From: Roseibacillus sp.
GTDB taxonomy: Bacteria; Verrucomicrobiota; Verrucomicrobiia; Verrucomicrobiales; Akkermansiaceae
Length of the DNA stretch: 45,068 nucleotides
Assembly (NCBI GenBank): GCA_022448985.1
Contig: JAKVCR010000028.1
Coordinates: 19,849 to 64,916 of the forward strand
Direction: 5' to 3'
How positions within the stretch are numbered: the stretch's first letter is position 1; every line of letters begins with the position of its first letter. Shown here piece after piece: positions 17,552 through 24,714 of this stretch. Below the pieces are notes generated by a model, which worked only from the letters and a program-made list of their open reading frames with translations, was not told where the DNA came from and made no database searches. The position numbers were made by a program, and so were the translations under genes.

Positions 17552-17671
17552 GCGTGGCCCATTGTGACCACGAGGCCTTCCGGGACAAGTCCACCCCCTG
17601 ATTTCCCCCCATTCCGCAATCTGCAATCTTGGTTCTGGACTCTCAGCTCTCTCCTCTTAACTTCCGCGGCC

Positions 17672-18955
17672 ATGAAAATCGTCGTCGCCTATTCCGGAGG
17701 ACTGGACACCTCCGTCCTGCTCACCTGGCTGAAGGAGACCTATAGTGCGGACATCGTCGCCTTCTGCGCGGACGTTGGCCAGGGGGACGAGTTGGACGGG
17801 CTCGAGGAAAAGGCCCTCAACACCGGGGCCAGCAAGTGCTTCATCGGCGACATGCGGGAGGAATTTGCCCGCGACTTCATCTTCCCCATGTTCCAGGCCA
17901 ACGCCCTCTACGAGGGCCGCTACCTCCTGGGCACCTCCATTGCCCGTCCCTGCATCGCCAAGGGCATGCTCGAGATCGCCCTCCAGGAAGGAGCGGATGC
18001 CATCGCCCACGGTGCCACCGGCAAGGGAAACGACCAGGTCCGCTTTGAACTGAGTGCCGCCAGTCTCGCCCCCCAGGTGGAAGTCATCGCTCCCTGGCGC
18101 CAGGAGCGCTTTCGCGAACAGTTCCCCGGGCGCAGCGAAATGATCGCCTACGCCGAGGCACACGATATCCCGATCCAGGCCTCCCTCAAGAAGCCCTACT
18201 CCATGGACCGCAACCTCCTGCACATCTCCTTCGAGGCAGGCATGCTGGAAGATCCCTGGTATGATGGAACCACCGAAGCGGACCGCGACATGTACGTCCT
18301 CTCCGTTTCCCCCGAGGAGGCCCCCGACCAGCCGCACTACATCCAGCTTCTCTTCGAGAAGGGCGATGCCATCGGCTTCCAGGGTGAAGGGCAGGACGAA
18401 CTCCTCGCCAGCCTGGAGGACGTGACGGTGGAAGGCGAACGCGATGGCTACGCCCTCCTCTCGCCCTACGGCATGATGCGCGTGCTCAATACCCTCGGCG
18501 GGCAACATGGGATCGGTCGGGTCGACATCGTGGAAAACCGGTTCGTGGGCATGAAGTCCCGCGGCATCTACGAGACGCCCGGGGGCACCATCCTGCTGGC
18601 GGCCCACCGCGACATTGAGACCCTCACCATGGACCGCGAGGCCATGCAGATCCGCGACAGCCTCATTCCCAAGTACGCCCAACTGGTCTACAATGGCTTC
18701 TGGTTCGCCCCCGAGCGCCTCGCCCTGCAGGCTCTGGTGACCGAGACCCAGCAGACCGTGACAGGGGAAGTGCGCCTCAAGCTCTACAAGGGCAATATCA
18801 TGAACGCAGGACGCCGCTCTCCCCTCTCACTTTACAGTGAGGACGTGGCCACCATGGAAGGTGGCGCCGAGCACGCCTACAACCAGGACGATGCCACTGG
18901 CTTCATTTCGCTCAATGCCCTGCGCCTGAAGGCGAACGCGCGGCAGGAAAAGTAA
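17672..18955 (+). CDS. argG: Argininosuccinate synthase
   Basis: Joins citrulline and aspartate with ATP to make argininosuccinate, the penultimate step of arginine biosynthesis, in the cytoplasm. From the ATG at 17672 ([17 protein letters not shown]) it has 427 residues, full length for the family. The ATP pyrophosphatase P-loop SGGLDTS is at 8-14. Further family blocks are [38 protein letters not shown] and [29 protein letters not shown]. The reading frame is open farther upstream, but nothing there fits the family. It is a single gene with no argH next to it, divergent from the TauE-like exporter and convergent with the sugar ABC ATPase. Confidence 0.97.
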   Translation: MKIVVAYSGGLDTSVLLTWLKETYSADIVAFCADVGQGDELDGLEEKALNTGASKCFIGDMREEFARDFIFPMFQANALYEGRYLLGTSIARPCIAKGMLEIALQEGADAIAHGATGKGNDQVRFELSAASLAPQVEVIAPWRQERFREQFPGRSEMIAYAEAHDIPIQASLKKPYSMDRNLLHISFEAGMLEDPWYDGTTEADRDMYVLSVSPEEAPDQPHYIQLLFEKGDAIGFQGEGQDELLASLEDVTVEGERDGYALLSPYGMMRVLNTLGGQHGIGRVDIVENRFVGMKSRGIYETPGGTILLAAHRDIETLTMDREAMQIRDSLIPKYAQLVYNGFWFAPERLALQALVTETQQTVTGEVRLKLYKGNIMNAGRRSPLSLYSEDVATMEGGAEHAYNQDDATGFISLNALRLKANARQEK

Positions 18956-19014
18956 CAGGATCCGGCAATCCTCCCCGGTTCCCGGAGCCCGGCCACCGGG
19001 ACGCATGGCTCCTG

Positions 19015-20520
19015 TCAAGCCACCGCCAGATTCATGATATCCTCCTGGGTGGCACTCTTCACATCAGTGATCTCACCCGTCATCCGTCCCTCGTGCATGA
19101 CCAGCACCCGGTCGGCCATCCCGAGAACCTCGGGCAGCTCCGAGCTGATCATGATGATGGCCTTCCCCTCGGCGGCCAGTTCCTGAATGAGCAGATAAAT
19201 CTCATACTTGGCCCCCACGTCAATCCCCCGGGTGGGCTCGTCAAAGATGATGACCTCGCAATTCCGTTGCAGCCACTTGGCAAGCACCACCTTCTGCTGG
19301 TTTCCGCCCGAAAGATTCTGCGCCAGCTCCTCCTGGTGCGGAATCTTGATCCGGAGCGAATCGACGAAGCTCCCGAATCCCCTGCGCTCGTTCCTGCTGT
19401 TCACGAATCCCCAACGGGTGAACTGCCCGAGATTGGGCAGTCCGAAATTCTCCCGGACCGAGTGAATCAGGACCAGTCCCTGGCCTTTGCGATCCTCCGT
19501 AAGCAACCCGATCCCTGCTCCGATGGCATGCCGGGGGCTGCGGAGGTGCAGCGCCTTGCCATCGAGGGTTATCGAGCCCGCATCCGGTCGGTCCGCCCCG
19601 AAGATCAGGCGCACCGTTTCCGTTCGACCCGCTCCCACCAGGCCAGTCAGGGCCAGGATTTCGCCAGCCCTGACCGAGAACGAGACATCCTTCACCACCG
19701 AACCGCGACTTAACCCGTTCACCACCAGACGCTCCTCCCCGATCTGCGGGGTATGGGCGGGAAATTCATTTTCCAGTTTACGTCCCACCATCAGTTCGAT
19801 GAGGGCTTCCCGGTCGAGCTCATCCGTAGGCCTCGTACCAACATGTTCGCCATCCCGCAGGACCATGATGCGATCCGCAACCTGATAGACCTCCTCCAAC
19901 CGGTGGCTGATATAGATGATGCCCAGTCCCTGGTCCCGCAGTTCACGCACGATCCCAAGGAGACGCTCTACTTCCTGGGGGGTAAGGGTCGCACTGGGTT
20001 CATCCATCACCAGGATCCGGGCATCCTGCGAGAGGGCCTTGGCAATCTCAACCACCTGCTGCTGCGCCACGGTCATCTCTGAACAGCGTTGCTCCGGGTC
20101 GATCACAGTCCCCAGGCGCTCGAAGAGCTCCAGGGCCTGGCGACGCTCTTCCCGCACATCGATGAATCCTGCTCTCGCTTTCTCCTGCCCCAGAAAGATG
20201 TTTTCCCGGGCGCTGAGATGAGGCACCAGGTTGAACTCCTGGTAAATGATTCCGATCCCGGCGGCCTGACTCGCGTGCGGCGTGGAGAGATCCGTCGGTT
20301 CCCCCTTCACCAGCACGCTCCCCGCCGTAGGAGCGTGGGCGCCCCCGAGAATCTTGATCAGGGTGCTCTTCCCCGCGCCATTTTCCCCCAACAGGGCCAG
20401 AACCTCGCCGGATTGAAGAATCAGGTCGACCCCCCTGAGGGCCTGAACCCCCGGGAACGATTTATCGATCCCCCGCATCTCGAGGAATGGGACGGAGTCG
20501 GATGGAGAGGCACTTCCCAT
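19015..20520 (-). CDS. Sugar ABC transporter ATP-binding protein (RbsA/XylG/MglA type)
   Basis: A 501-residue double-nucleotide-binding-domain ATPase of the ribose/xylose/galactose (CUT2) family, which powers import of a monosaccharide through an RbsC-like permease. The ATG at 20520 (MGSASPSDSVPFLEMRGIDKSF) gives the normal length; the 73 in-frame codons before it look non-coding. The first domain has Walker A GENGAGKST at 45-53, signature-like EMTVAQQQVVEIAKAL and Walker B LVMDEPSATLT. The second has the degenerate Walker A GLVGAGRTE that is normal for this family, and an intact LSGGNQQKVVLAKWL and IIFDEPTRGIDVGAKYEIY. Neither permease nor sugar-binding protein is encoded next to it, on either side. 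Confidence 0.92.
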   Translation of the reverse strand: MGSASPSDSVPFLEMRGIDKSFPGVQALRGVDLILQSGEVLALLGENGAGKSTLIKILGGAHAPTAGSVLVKGEPTDLSTPHASQAAGIGIIYQEFNLVPHLSARENIFLGQEKARAGFIDVREERRQALELFERLGTVIDPEQRCSEMTVAQQQVVEIAKALSQDARILVMDEPSATLTPQEVERLLGIVRELRDQGLGIIYISHRLEEVYQVADRIMVLRDGEHVGTRPTDELDREALIELMVGRKLENEFPAHTPQIGEERLVVNGLSRGSVVKDVSFSVRAGEILALTGLVGAGRTETVRLIFGADRPDAGSITLDGKALHLRSPRHAIGAGIGLLTEDRKGQGLVLIHSVRENFGLPNLGQFTRWGFVNSRNERRGFGSFVDSLRIKIPHQEELAQNLSGGNQQKVVLAKWLQRNCEVIIFDEPTRGIDVGAKYEIYLLIQELAAEGKAIIMISSELPEVLGMADRVLVMHEGRMTGEITDVKSATQEDIMNLAVA

Positions 20521-20902
20521 CGAATTCAGATCGCCCGGCCTGGGCCTTCTTCTACAGGCCGGATCTTTCCCGGCATCGTCCTTCTTGTAAAGGGTGGTCG
20601 GATGGAGGGTGCCCTGGAAAACATCATTCCTTTTCCAGTCACCCGACACACCTCCTGCTTCCCCTCCCCGGCACCTCTGCAAGAGCGGTGCACAGCGCCT
20701 GTATGAGCATGAGCAGCGCGGTACAAAGCTACTGCCCACTTAAAAGATCCCCGGCAGGGAAATATTCCAAGGACCCACCTCCCTCCATACCGGGCCTAGC
20801 ATGAGTATTTCGGGAAGTTCGGTAAGGTTACTAAACCTTACAGGTTATTTGATCATTCCCATTTTGATGCCACATTTCCAGGTAATCCAAGAACCCCCAA
20901 TC
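20521..20902. other. 382-base gene-free stretch between the ABC ATPase and a small secreted protein
   Basis: This is the longest gene-free stretch in the window. It lies between two divergent genes, so it must hold both promoters. The right third (about 20800-20900) is visibly richer in A and T than the surroundings and contains a perfect dyad, listed separately. Short open frames cover it on both strands, but their residues are Cys/Arg/Pro-rich with no domain or signal, so I do not call a gene. No tRNA, riboswitch or RNA gene was recognised. Confidence 0.6.
20822..20841. promoter_or_regulatory. Perfect 8-bp dyad, possible operator
   Basis: GTAAGGTT and AACCTTAC flank a 4-base spacer ACTA, making a 20-bp symmetric site in the AT-richer part of the gap, 61 bases before the start of the small secreted protein gene. 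The size and symmetry suit a dimeric repressor; a short RNA hairpin is the alternative. No run of T follows it, so it is not a standard terminator. Confidence 0.4.
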
Positions 20903-21103
20903 ATGAAATCTCTCCTTTTTACAACCCTGCTGGCCCTCGGAGTGGCCCACGCCGGGGCGTTCCTCGACATCTGGGAACTCCCTTACGTAAAGAACCACAT
21001 CACCATCGAAACGCTGGGCCACGAGATGAGCAAGGACCTCAAATGGAACCAACGGGAAGAATCCCTGCGCAGAGCACGGGCTCAGGCCACCGGTGAGAAC
21101 TGA
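20903..21103 (+). CDS. Small secreted protein, function unknown
   Basis: A 66-residue protein from the ATG at 20903. Residues 1-18 form a signal peptide (MKSLLFTTLLALGVAHAGA, cleavage after AHA or HAG). The mature part is about 48 residues: FLDIWELPYVKNHITIETLGHEMSKDLKWNQREESLRRARAQ, in two stretches, hydrophobic/aromatic first and then charged and helical. An in-frame start farther upstream at 20801 would bury the signal peptide and is rejected. No family is recognised. It is flanked by the divergent sugar ATPase and the convergent FKBP gene, so it is a single-gene unit with its own promoter, possibly controlled through the dyad at 20822. Confidence 0.6.
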   Translation: MKSLLFTTLLALGVAHAGAFLDIWELPYVKNHITIETLGHEMSKDLKWNQREESLRRARAQATGEN

Positions 21104-21178
21104 TCGGGGCTCCGGGCAGGCCTATCGGCAGCAGATCAAACCCTGGAGACCCTGCTCCCCGGGTCAGAAACGAAACGC

Positions 21179-22186
21179 TCAGTTACTGAGAATCTTCAGT
21201 AATTCAACTTCGAAGATGAGCATGCCCTTGGGAGCTGTCGGCGGAGGCGTGGTACCGTAGGCCATGTTCTCTGGAACCCAGATCCGGCGGGTCTCACCCT
21301 CCACCATCATCTGCACTCCCTCGGTAAAGCCCTTGATGGTCCTCTTGAGCGGGAGCGTCGTCGGACGCTCGGAAGGCAGGGTGCTATCCACCATCGCTCC
21401 GTCAGTGGTCCAGACCGTATAGTGCACCTGCACATTGTCCGTAGGCTTGGGCTTGGCCTCCCCGGTCCCGGCCTTGATGACCTTGGACGCCACCCCGGAG
21501 GGATTGGCCGCGGCATCCTCCGGTGCCGCGGTTAGGTTGGCTGGCGTTGGATGGGGTCGCAGAATCTTGATCAGCTCGATGTCGAAACAGAGCTGGCCGA
21601 GGGGCCTTCCGGGACGTTTCCCATCCGCCCCAATGGGCGGGAGCTCACCTTCCAGCTTCCCATAAGCCAGTTCCCCGGGGATCCAGAAGCGACGCTTTTC
21701 CCCTTCCACCATCAACTGCACACCCTCGGTCCAGCCCTTGATGACTCCGTTCAGGGGGAATGTTGCGGGAACGCCACGATTGAGGGAACTGTCGAAATTG
21801 TATCCGTCCGTCTGCCACCCGGAGTAGTGAACCCTGACCCTCTCCTCGGCCTTTGGATGGCTCGTTCCCGTTCCCTCCTGCAGAACTCTGGAGGCCAGTC
21901 CCGATTCCGTTTTCTCCGCACCTTCCGGCGGTGCCGCCACGTCTTCTGGAGCAGGCTGGGTCTTGGGCGCGGGCGGGGCAGGAGGCTTGGGCGGGGGCGG
22001 GGGCGCCACTTTGGGAGAATCGGTCGGAGCGGGCTCAGCGGGCTCAGCGGGCTCAGCGGGCTCAGCGGGCTCAGCGGGCTCAGCGGGCTCAGCGGGCTTC
22101 GGGGCCGGAGATGGTTCATCCTGAGCGAAAAGCCCCATGCTGAATGTCGACAGGGCGATGACCTGAATGAGAATGCCTTTCTTCAT
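21179..22186 (-). CDS. Exported tandem FKBP-type peptidyl-prolyl isomerase with Ala-Glu-Pro linker
   Basis: A 335-residue periplasmic or surface folding catalyst that interconverts cis and trans prolyl bonds. The signal peptide is residues 1-21 (ILIQVIALSTFSMGLFAQ). A linker follows, with seven AEP-type repeats (about 32-53) and a Pro-rich patch (PPPPPKPPAPPAPK). Two FKBP domains come next: residues about 95-210 (VRVHYSGWQTDGYNFDSS, GVIKGWTEGVQLMVEGE, WIPGELAYG) and about 225-335 (VQVHYTVWTTDGAMVDST, RTIKGFTEGVQMMVEGE, WVPENMAYG). The second domain ends FEVELLKIL, as FKBPs do. In both, the core Tyr, Asp and Trp/Ile positions look conserved, although the second domain has Pro-Glu-Asn where the first has Pro-Gly-Glu. 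The ATG at 22186 gives a proper signal peptide. Confidence 0.9.
   Translation of the reverse strand: MKKGILIQVIALSTFSMGLFAQDEPSPAPKPAEPAEPAEPAEPAEPAEPAEPAPTDSPKVAPPPPPKPPAPPAPKTQPAPEDVAAPPEGAEKTESGLASRVLQEGTGTSHPKAEERVRVHYSGWQTDGYNFDSSLNRGVPATFPLNGVIKGWTEGVQLMVEGEKRRFWIPGELAYGKLEGELPPIGADGKRPGRPLGQLCFDIELIKILRPHPTPANLTAAPEDAAANPSGVASKVIKAGTGEAKPKPTDNVQVHYTVWTTDGAMVDSTLPSERPTTLPLKRTIKGFTEGVQMMVEGETRRIWVPENMAYGTTPPPTAPKGMLIFEVELLKILSN
22031..22093. repeat. Seven perfect tandem copies of a 9-base unit
   Basis: GGGCTCAGC is repeated seven times without a mismatch, inside the FKBP gene. On the minus strand it encodes the Ala-Glu-Pro linker. Because the unit is a multiple of three, gain or loss of copies by slippage would change linker length without a frameshift. 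The absence of synonymous variation suggests recent expansion. Confidence 0.95.
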
Positions 22187-22276
22187 ATTGAGGCGCAAAA
22201 CTCAGGTCTAGCACCCCTTCTGTCAACCGCGCAGAGCGCCCTGTCCCTGACGCGCCCAGTGGGGAAATCCGAACCC

Positions 22277-23869
22277 TTACTGATTCGCAGGTTTCTCCAC
22301 GCACCATGCCACTGCCCGGGCCAGCATTTCGTTGAAGCCCGCCTGCTCGAAATCACTCACATGCCCCAGCGAAGTGTAGAACGTCCTCCCCCCATCCCCT
22401 CGCCTGAAGGTCCAGGCCAGTGGTTCATCGCGCTCAACTCCCTCCACTCCCCCCATCAGGAGCACCTTCTGTCCCGGACGGGTCGGCGTGTTGATATAAA
22501 GCGACCCCCCGCTCTCGAAACTCAACAGTTTCTCCTTCCCGAGGAATGTAGCGGCCCCCGCCAGGGACCGTACCTTGGTCCTGAACTTGTTGCCATGGTG
22601 TCCGCTGTAACTCCCGCCGATCACCTCGGCATCCCATTCCTCCCACACCGCATGTCCTTCAGGTGCGGACTTGCCGCGCAGGGAAAACGCATGACTTGCG
22701 GTCCGGATCCCCACCACCGGCTTACCGGCCTCCACATGTTCTCGGATGAGTTTCAAGTCTTCCTCCGGAAGAGCTCTCCGTCGCACGCTGACAAAAAGAA
22801 CGTCCGCGTCCTTCACCGCCTCAATTCCACGGAATCGGTTGCGCTCCTTTCCCTCGGCATCCGCAAAGACGAAGGTGCAGCGAAATTTCGAAGAGAGATG
22901 CTTCGCCGCAAAGACAGGCAGCGTTTCCCTGCTACGGTACTCCCGCTCCCCGATCAGGAACACGACATGCCTTCGCGGGTCGGTTGTAAACCGATAGGGC
23001 GCTCCACCCAGAATCTGGTCACTGGTCACCGTGGGGCAGACGTATTTCTCAATATGCTCCACTACCAGATCCGTCCCCTCGAAGTGGCTCACTCTGGGCG
23101 CCATCTTAGGGTTGTACATCGTATCGGTAAGATCCCGCATGAGCACCACGTTCTTCCCGTTCTTGGCCATCTGACGGAGGCCAAAGGGCCGACCCAGCAC
23201 ACACATGTTGGTGTGTACCCCCAGCAGGATCACATTTTTTACCCCTTGGCTTTCCAGAAGGTTCCAGTTCTCCGTGCCGTTGTCGGTAATGGCATCCTTC
23301 GTTTCATCAATCTCCAGTGTTTTCACCTGACGCTTCCATGGAGCACGGGGATTGCGTCCCATGTTCTCCAGCTTCTTGGCCCACACCGCGTGCTCCTGCG
23401 GATCATCGTCCTCTCCACCGTCAGAATGATCAATGGGATACCCTGCCTTTTCCTCCCGTTCGTTGAGCCAGGTCATCCACTGGTCAATTCCCGCCGGCAC
23501 GTTGCTGGCCTTCGGCGCGGACTGGGCGCGCTGCCGGGCAGGATGCTCCTTGTAAAACTCCATGCAGGAGGAGGGCGCGTGCACAATGAGGGATCCACGC
23601 TCCCGGGCAGCCTTGAGCAACGCGTTCATGCGGGGGGACATCTGGGCTACCCGGTCGACGGCATTCTTGCAGTGGTGGAGATCCCACATGTCACACACAA
23701 TCACCGCAGTCTCCGCAGGCTTCCATTTCTCAATGGATTCCACCATCCGGAACTGGCCCGGTTTCTCCTCCACCCGCTTGCAGAGACGCATTTCATAGTC
23801 CTCGGCGACCAGGGATGTGACTCCCGAGAAGAGGACGAGGATGGCGGAAAGGTATCGTGCCTTATTCAT
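22277..23869 (-). CDS. Secreted isochorismatase-like hydrolase fused to a ThuA-like domain
   Basis: A 530-residue exported protein with signal peptide 1-22 (YLSAILVLFSGVTSLVAED). Residues about 52-285 are a cysteine-hydrolase (isochorismatase) fold: nucleophile-partner Asp60 in VIVCDMWDLHHC, a likely Lys in the central part, and nucleophilic Cys223 in LLGVHTNMCVLGRPFG. Residues about 298-525 are a ThuA-like domain, a glutamine-amidotransferase-like fold (HVVFLIGEREYRSRETLP, KPVVGIRTASHAFSL, VIGGSYSGHHGNKF, RTFYTSLGHVSDF). ThuA-like domains are very common in polysaccharide-degrading Verrucomicrobiota and Planctomycetota and are linked to sugar metabolism without a settled reaction. The substrate of the fused protein is unknown. 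It is 90 bases upstream of the FKBP gene on the same strand. Confidence 0.85.
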   Translation of the reverse strand: MNKARYLSAILVLFSGVTSLVAEDYEMRLCKRVEEKPGQFRMVESIEKWKPAETAVIVCDMWDLHHCKNAVDRVAQMSPRMNALLKAARERGSLIVHAPSSCMEFYKEHPARQRAQSAPKASNVPAGIDQWMTWLNEREEKAGYPIDHSDGGEDDDPQEHAVWAKKLENMGRNPRAPWKRQVKTLEIDETKDAITDNGTENWNLLESQGVKNVILLGVHTNMCVLGRPFGLRQMAKNGKNVVLMRDLTDTMYNPKMAPRVSHFEGTDLVVEHIEKYVCPTVTSDQILGGAPYRFTTDPRRHVVFLIGEREYRSRETLPVFAAKHLSSKFRCTFVFADAEGKERNRFRGIEAVKDADVLFVSVRRRALPEEDLKLIREHVEAGKPVVGIRTASHAFSLRGKSAPEGHAVWEEWDAEVIGGSYSGHHGNKFRTKVRSLAGAATFLGKEKLLSFESGGSLYINTPTRPGQKVLLMGGVEGVERDEPLAWTFRRGDGGRTFYTSLGHVSDFEQAGFNEMLARAVAWCVEKPANQ

Positions 23870-23957
23870 CGGGACGAGCTAACCGTTCGAATGGGCTCAG
23901 GACAAGCTCGCTCGTCCGGATCCTGCAGGAAACAAATATGCGAAGACGGATTCTCAC

Positions 23958-23994
23958 GGTTCCCGGTTTACTCACGGTGAATGGATCGGGAACC
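23958..23994. repeat. 8-bp inverted repeat in a divergent intergenic region
   Basis: GGTTCCCG at 23958-23965 and CGGGAACC at 23987-23994 are exact complements separated by 21 bases. They lie in the 224-base gap between the divergent ThuA fusion and the secreted protein starting at 24094. A second pair, GGACGAGC at 23872 and GCTCGTCC at 23910, is nearby. The function is unknown; neither has a T tract. Confidence 0.35.
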
Positions 23995-24093
23995 CCGCAG
24001 TTGGATATGGCTCTGGGACAGGCCGTCGCACCCCCTCCCCTCACCACTCATCCGTCGTTGCAGATCACTGAGAATCACATACTATCCCTTCTC

Positions 24094-24618
24094 ATGAAAA
24101 TGTTCGCACTCCCTCTTGCCCTGGGAATTTTCCTCCTCTCTTCCCTTCCCGGCGTCGCCGACATCCGGCTCAAGGTGAAGAATTCAACCCTCGGCTCGGT
24201 GAGCAAGGGTGACACCCGCAAGAGCCAGCGCCAGTTGAAGATCGAGATCGATAACCGCGACCGTGAGGACTACGAGGGAGTAACCTTGGAATGGGTCGTC
24301 ATCGCCCGCGATATCCGCAACCGCAAGCTTTCCATCGTCAGCAAAGGTTCCAAGCTCATTGACATCCCTGCCGAGGAGGAAATGGAGGTCACCTCCTCCC
24401 CTTATTCCTTCTCCAAGAAGGAGGGCGAAGTCCGGGAAATCAGAGAAAATCGCTTCCGGCCCGACCGCCCCCAGTTCGACGTGGAGCCCGACAGCGGCAC
24501 GCGCTACGCGGGATACATCATCATTCTGAAGAAAGGCGATGACATCCTCGCCGAGGCCGCCACCACTGGGATGAAGAAGCGGGTTGCACCCCTCCTCTCC
24601 AAGGAAAAGAAGAAGTAG
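24094..24618 (+). CDS. Secreted basic protein, function unknown
   Basis: A 174-residue exported protein. The ATG at 24094 starts a signal peptide (MKMFALPLALGIFLLSSLPGVAD, cleavage near residue 21-22). The mature domain is about 150 residues, rich in Arg, Lys, Glu and beta-prone stretches (IRLKVKNSTLGSV, LKIEIDNRDREDYEGVTLEW, GTRYAGYIIILKKGDDILAEA), suggesting an immunoglobulin-like or other beta-sandwich fold, and it ends in a Lys-rich tail. The frame is open for 79 codons upstream, but only this ATG puts the signal peptide at the N-terminus. It lies 96 bases before the AddB-like gene and may or may not be in that operon. I do not recognise a family. Confidence 0.65.
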   Translation: MKMFALPLALGIFLLSSLPGVADIRLKVKNSTLGSVSKGDTRKSQRQLKIEIDNRDREDYEGVTLEWVVIARDIRNRKLSIVSKGSKLIDIPAEEEMEVTSSPYSFSKKEGEVREIRENRFRPDRPQFDVEPDSGTRYAGYIIILKKGDDILAEAATTGMKKRVAPLLSKEKKK

Positions 24619-24714
24619 GACCGCCTACCCACCCTTTTCGTAAAAAATTCCACCTCTCCATGATCCCTGCAACGGCTTGACCCCCCTGGACCCAACTTGG
24701 AAGTGCACCCGTAG

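Noticed and set aside
18974-19000. Terminator between the convergent argG and sugar ATPase genes (CCCGGT and ACCGGG arms).
   Set aside because: The stem has only 6 bp with a long loop, no T tract follows, and such GC-rich pairs are frequent by chance here.
20526-20804. Short frames in the gap upstream of the sugar ATPase.
   Set aside because: They are rich in Cys, Arg, Pro and Ser with no coherent pattern, overlap each other on both strands, and include the non-homologous upstream extension of the ATPase frame.
22031-22093. Possible CRISPR-like or other repeat array.
   Set aside because: The unit is 9 bases with no spacers and encodes an Ala-Glu-Pro protein linker; it is a coding minisatellite.
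21551-23980. An 809-codon open frame on the plus strand.
   Set aside because: It runs antisense through the FKBP and isochorismatase-ThuA genes and contains long His/Pro/Arg/Leu-rich low-complexity runs without any domain. The minus-strand proteins have signal peptides and recognisable families.
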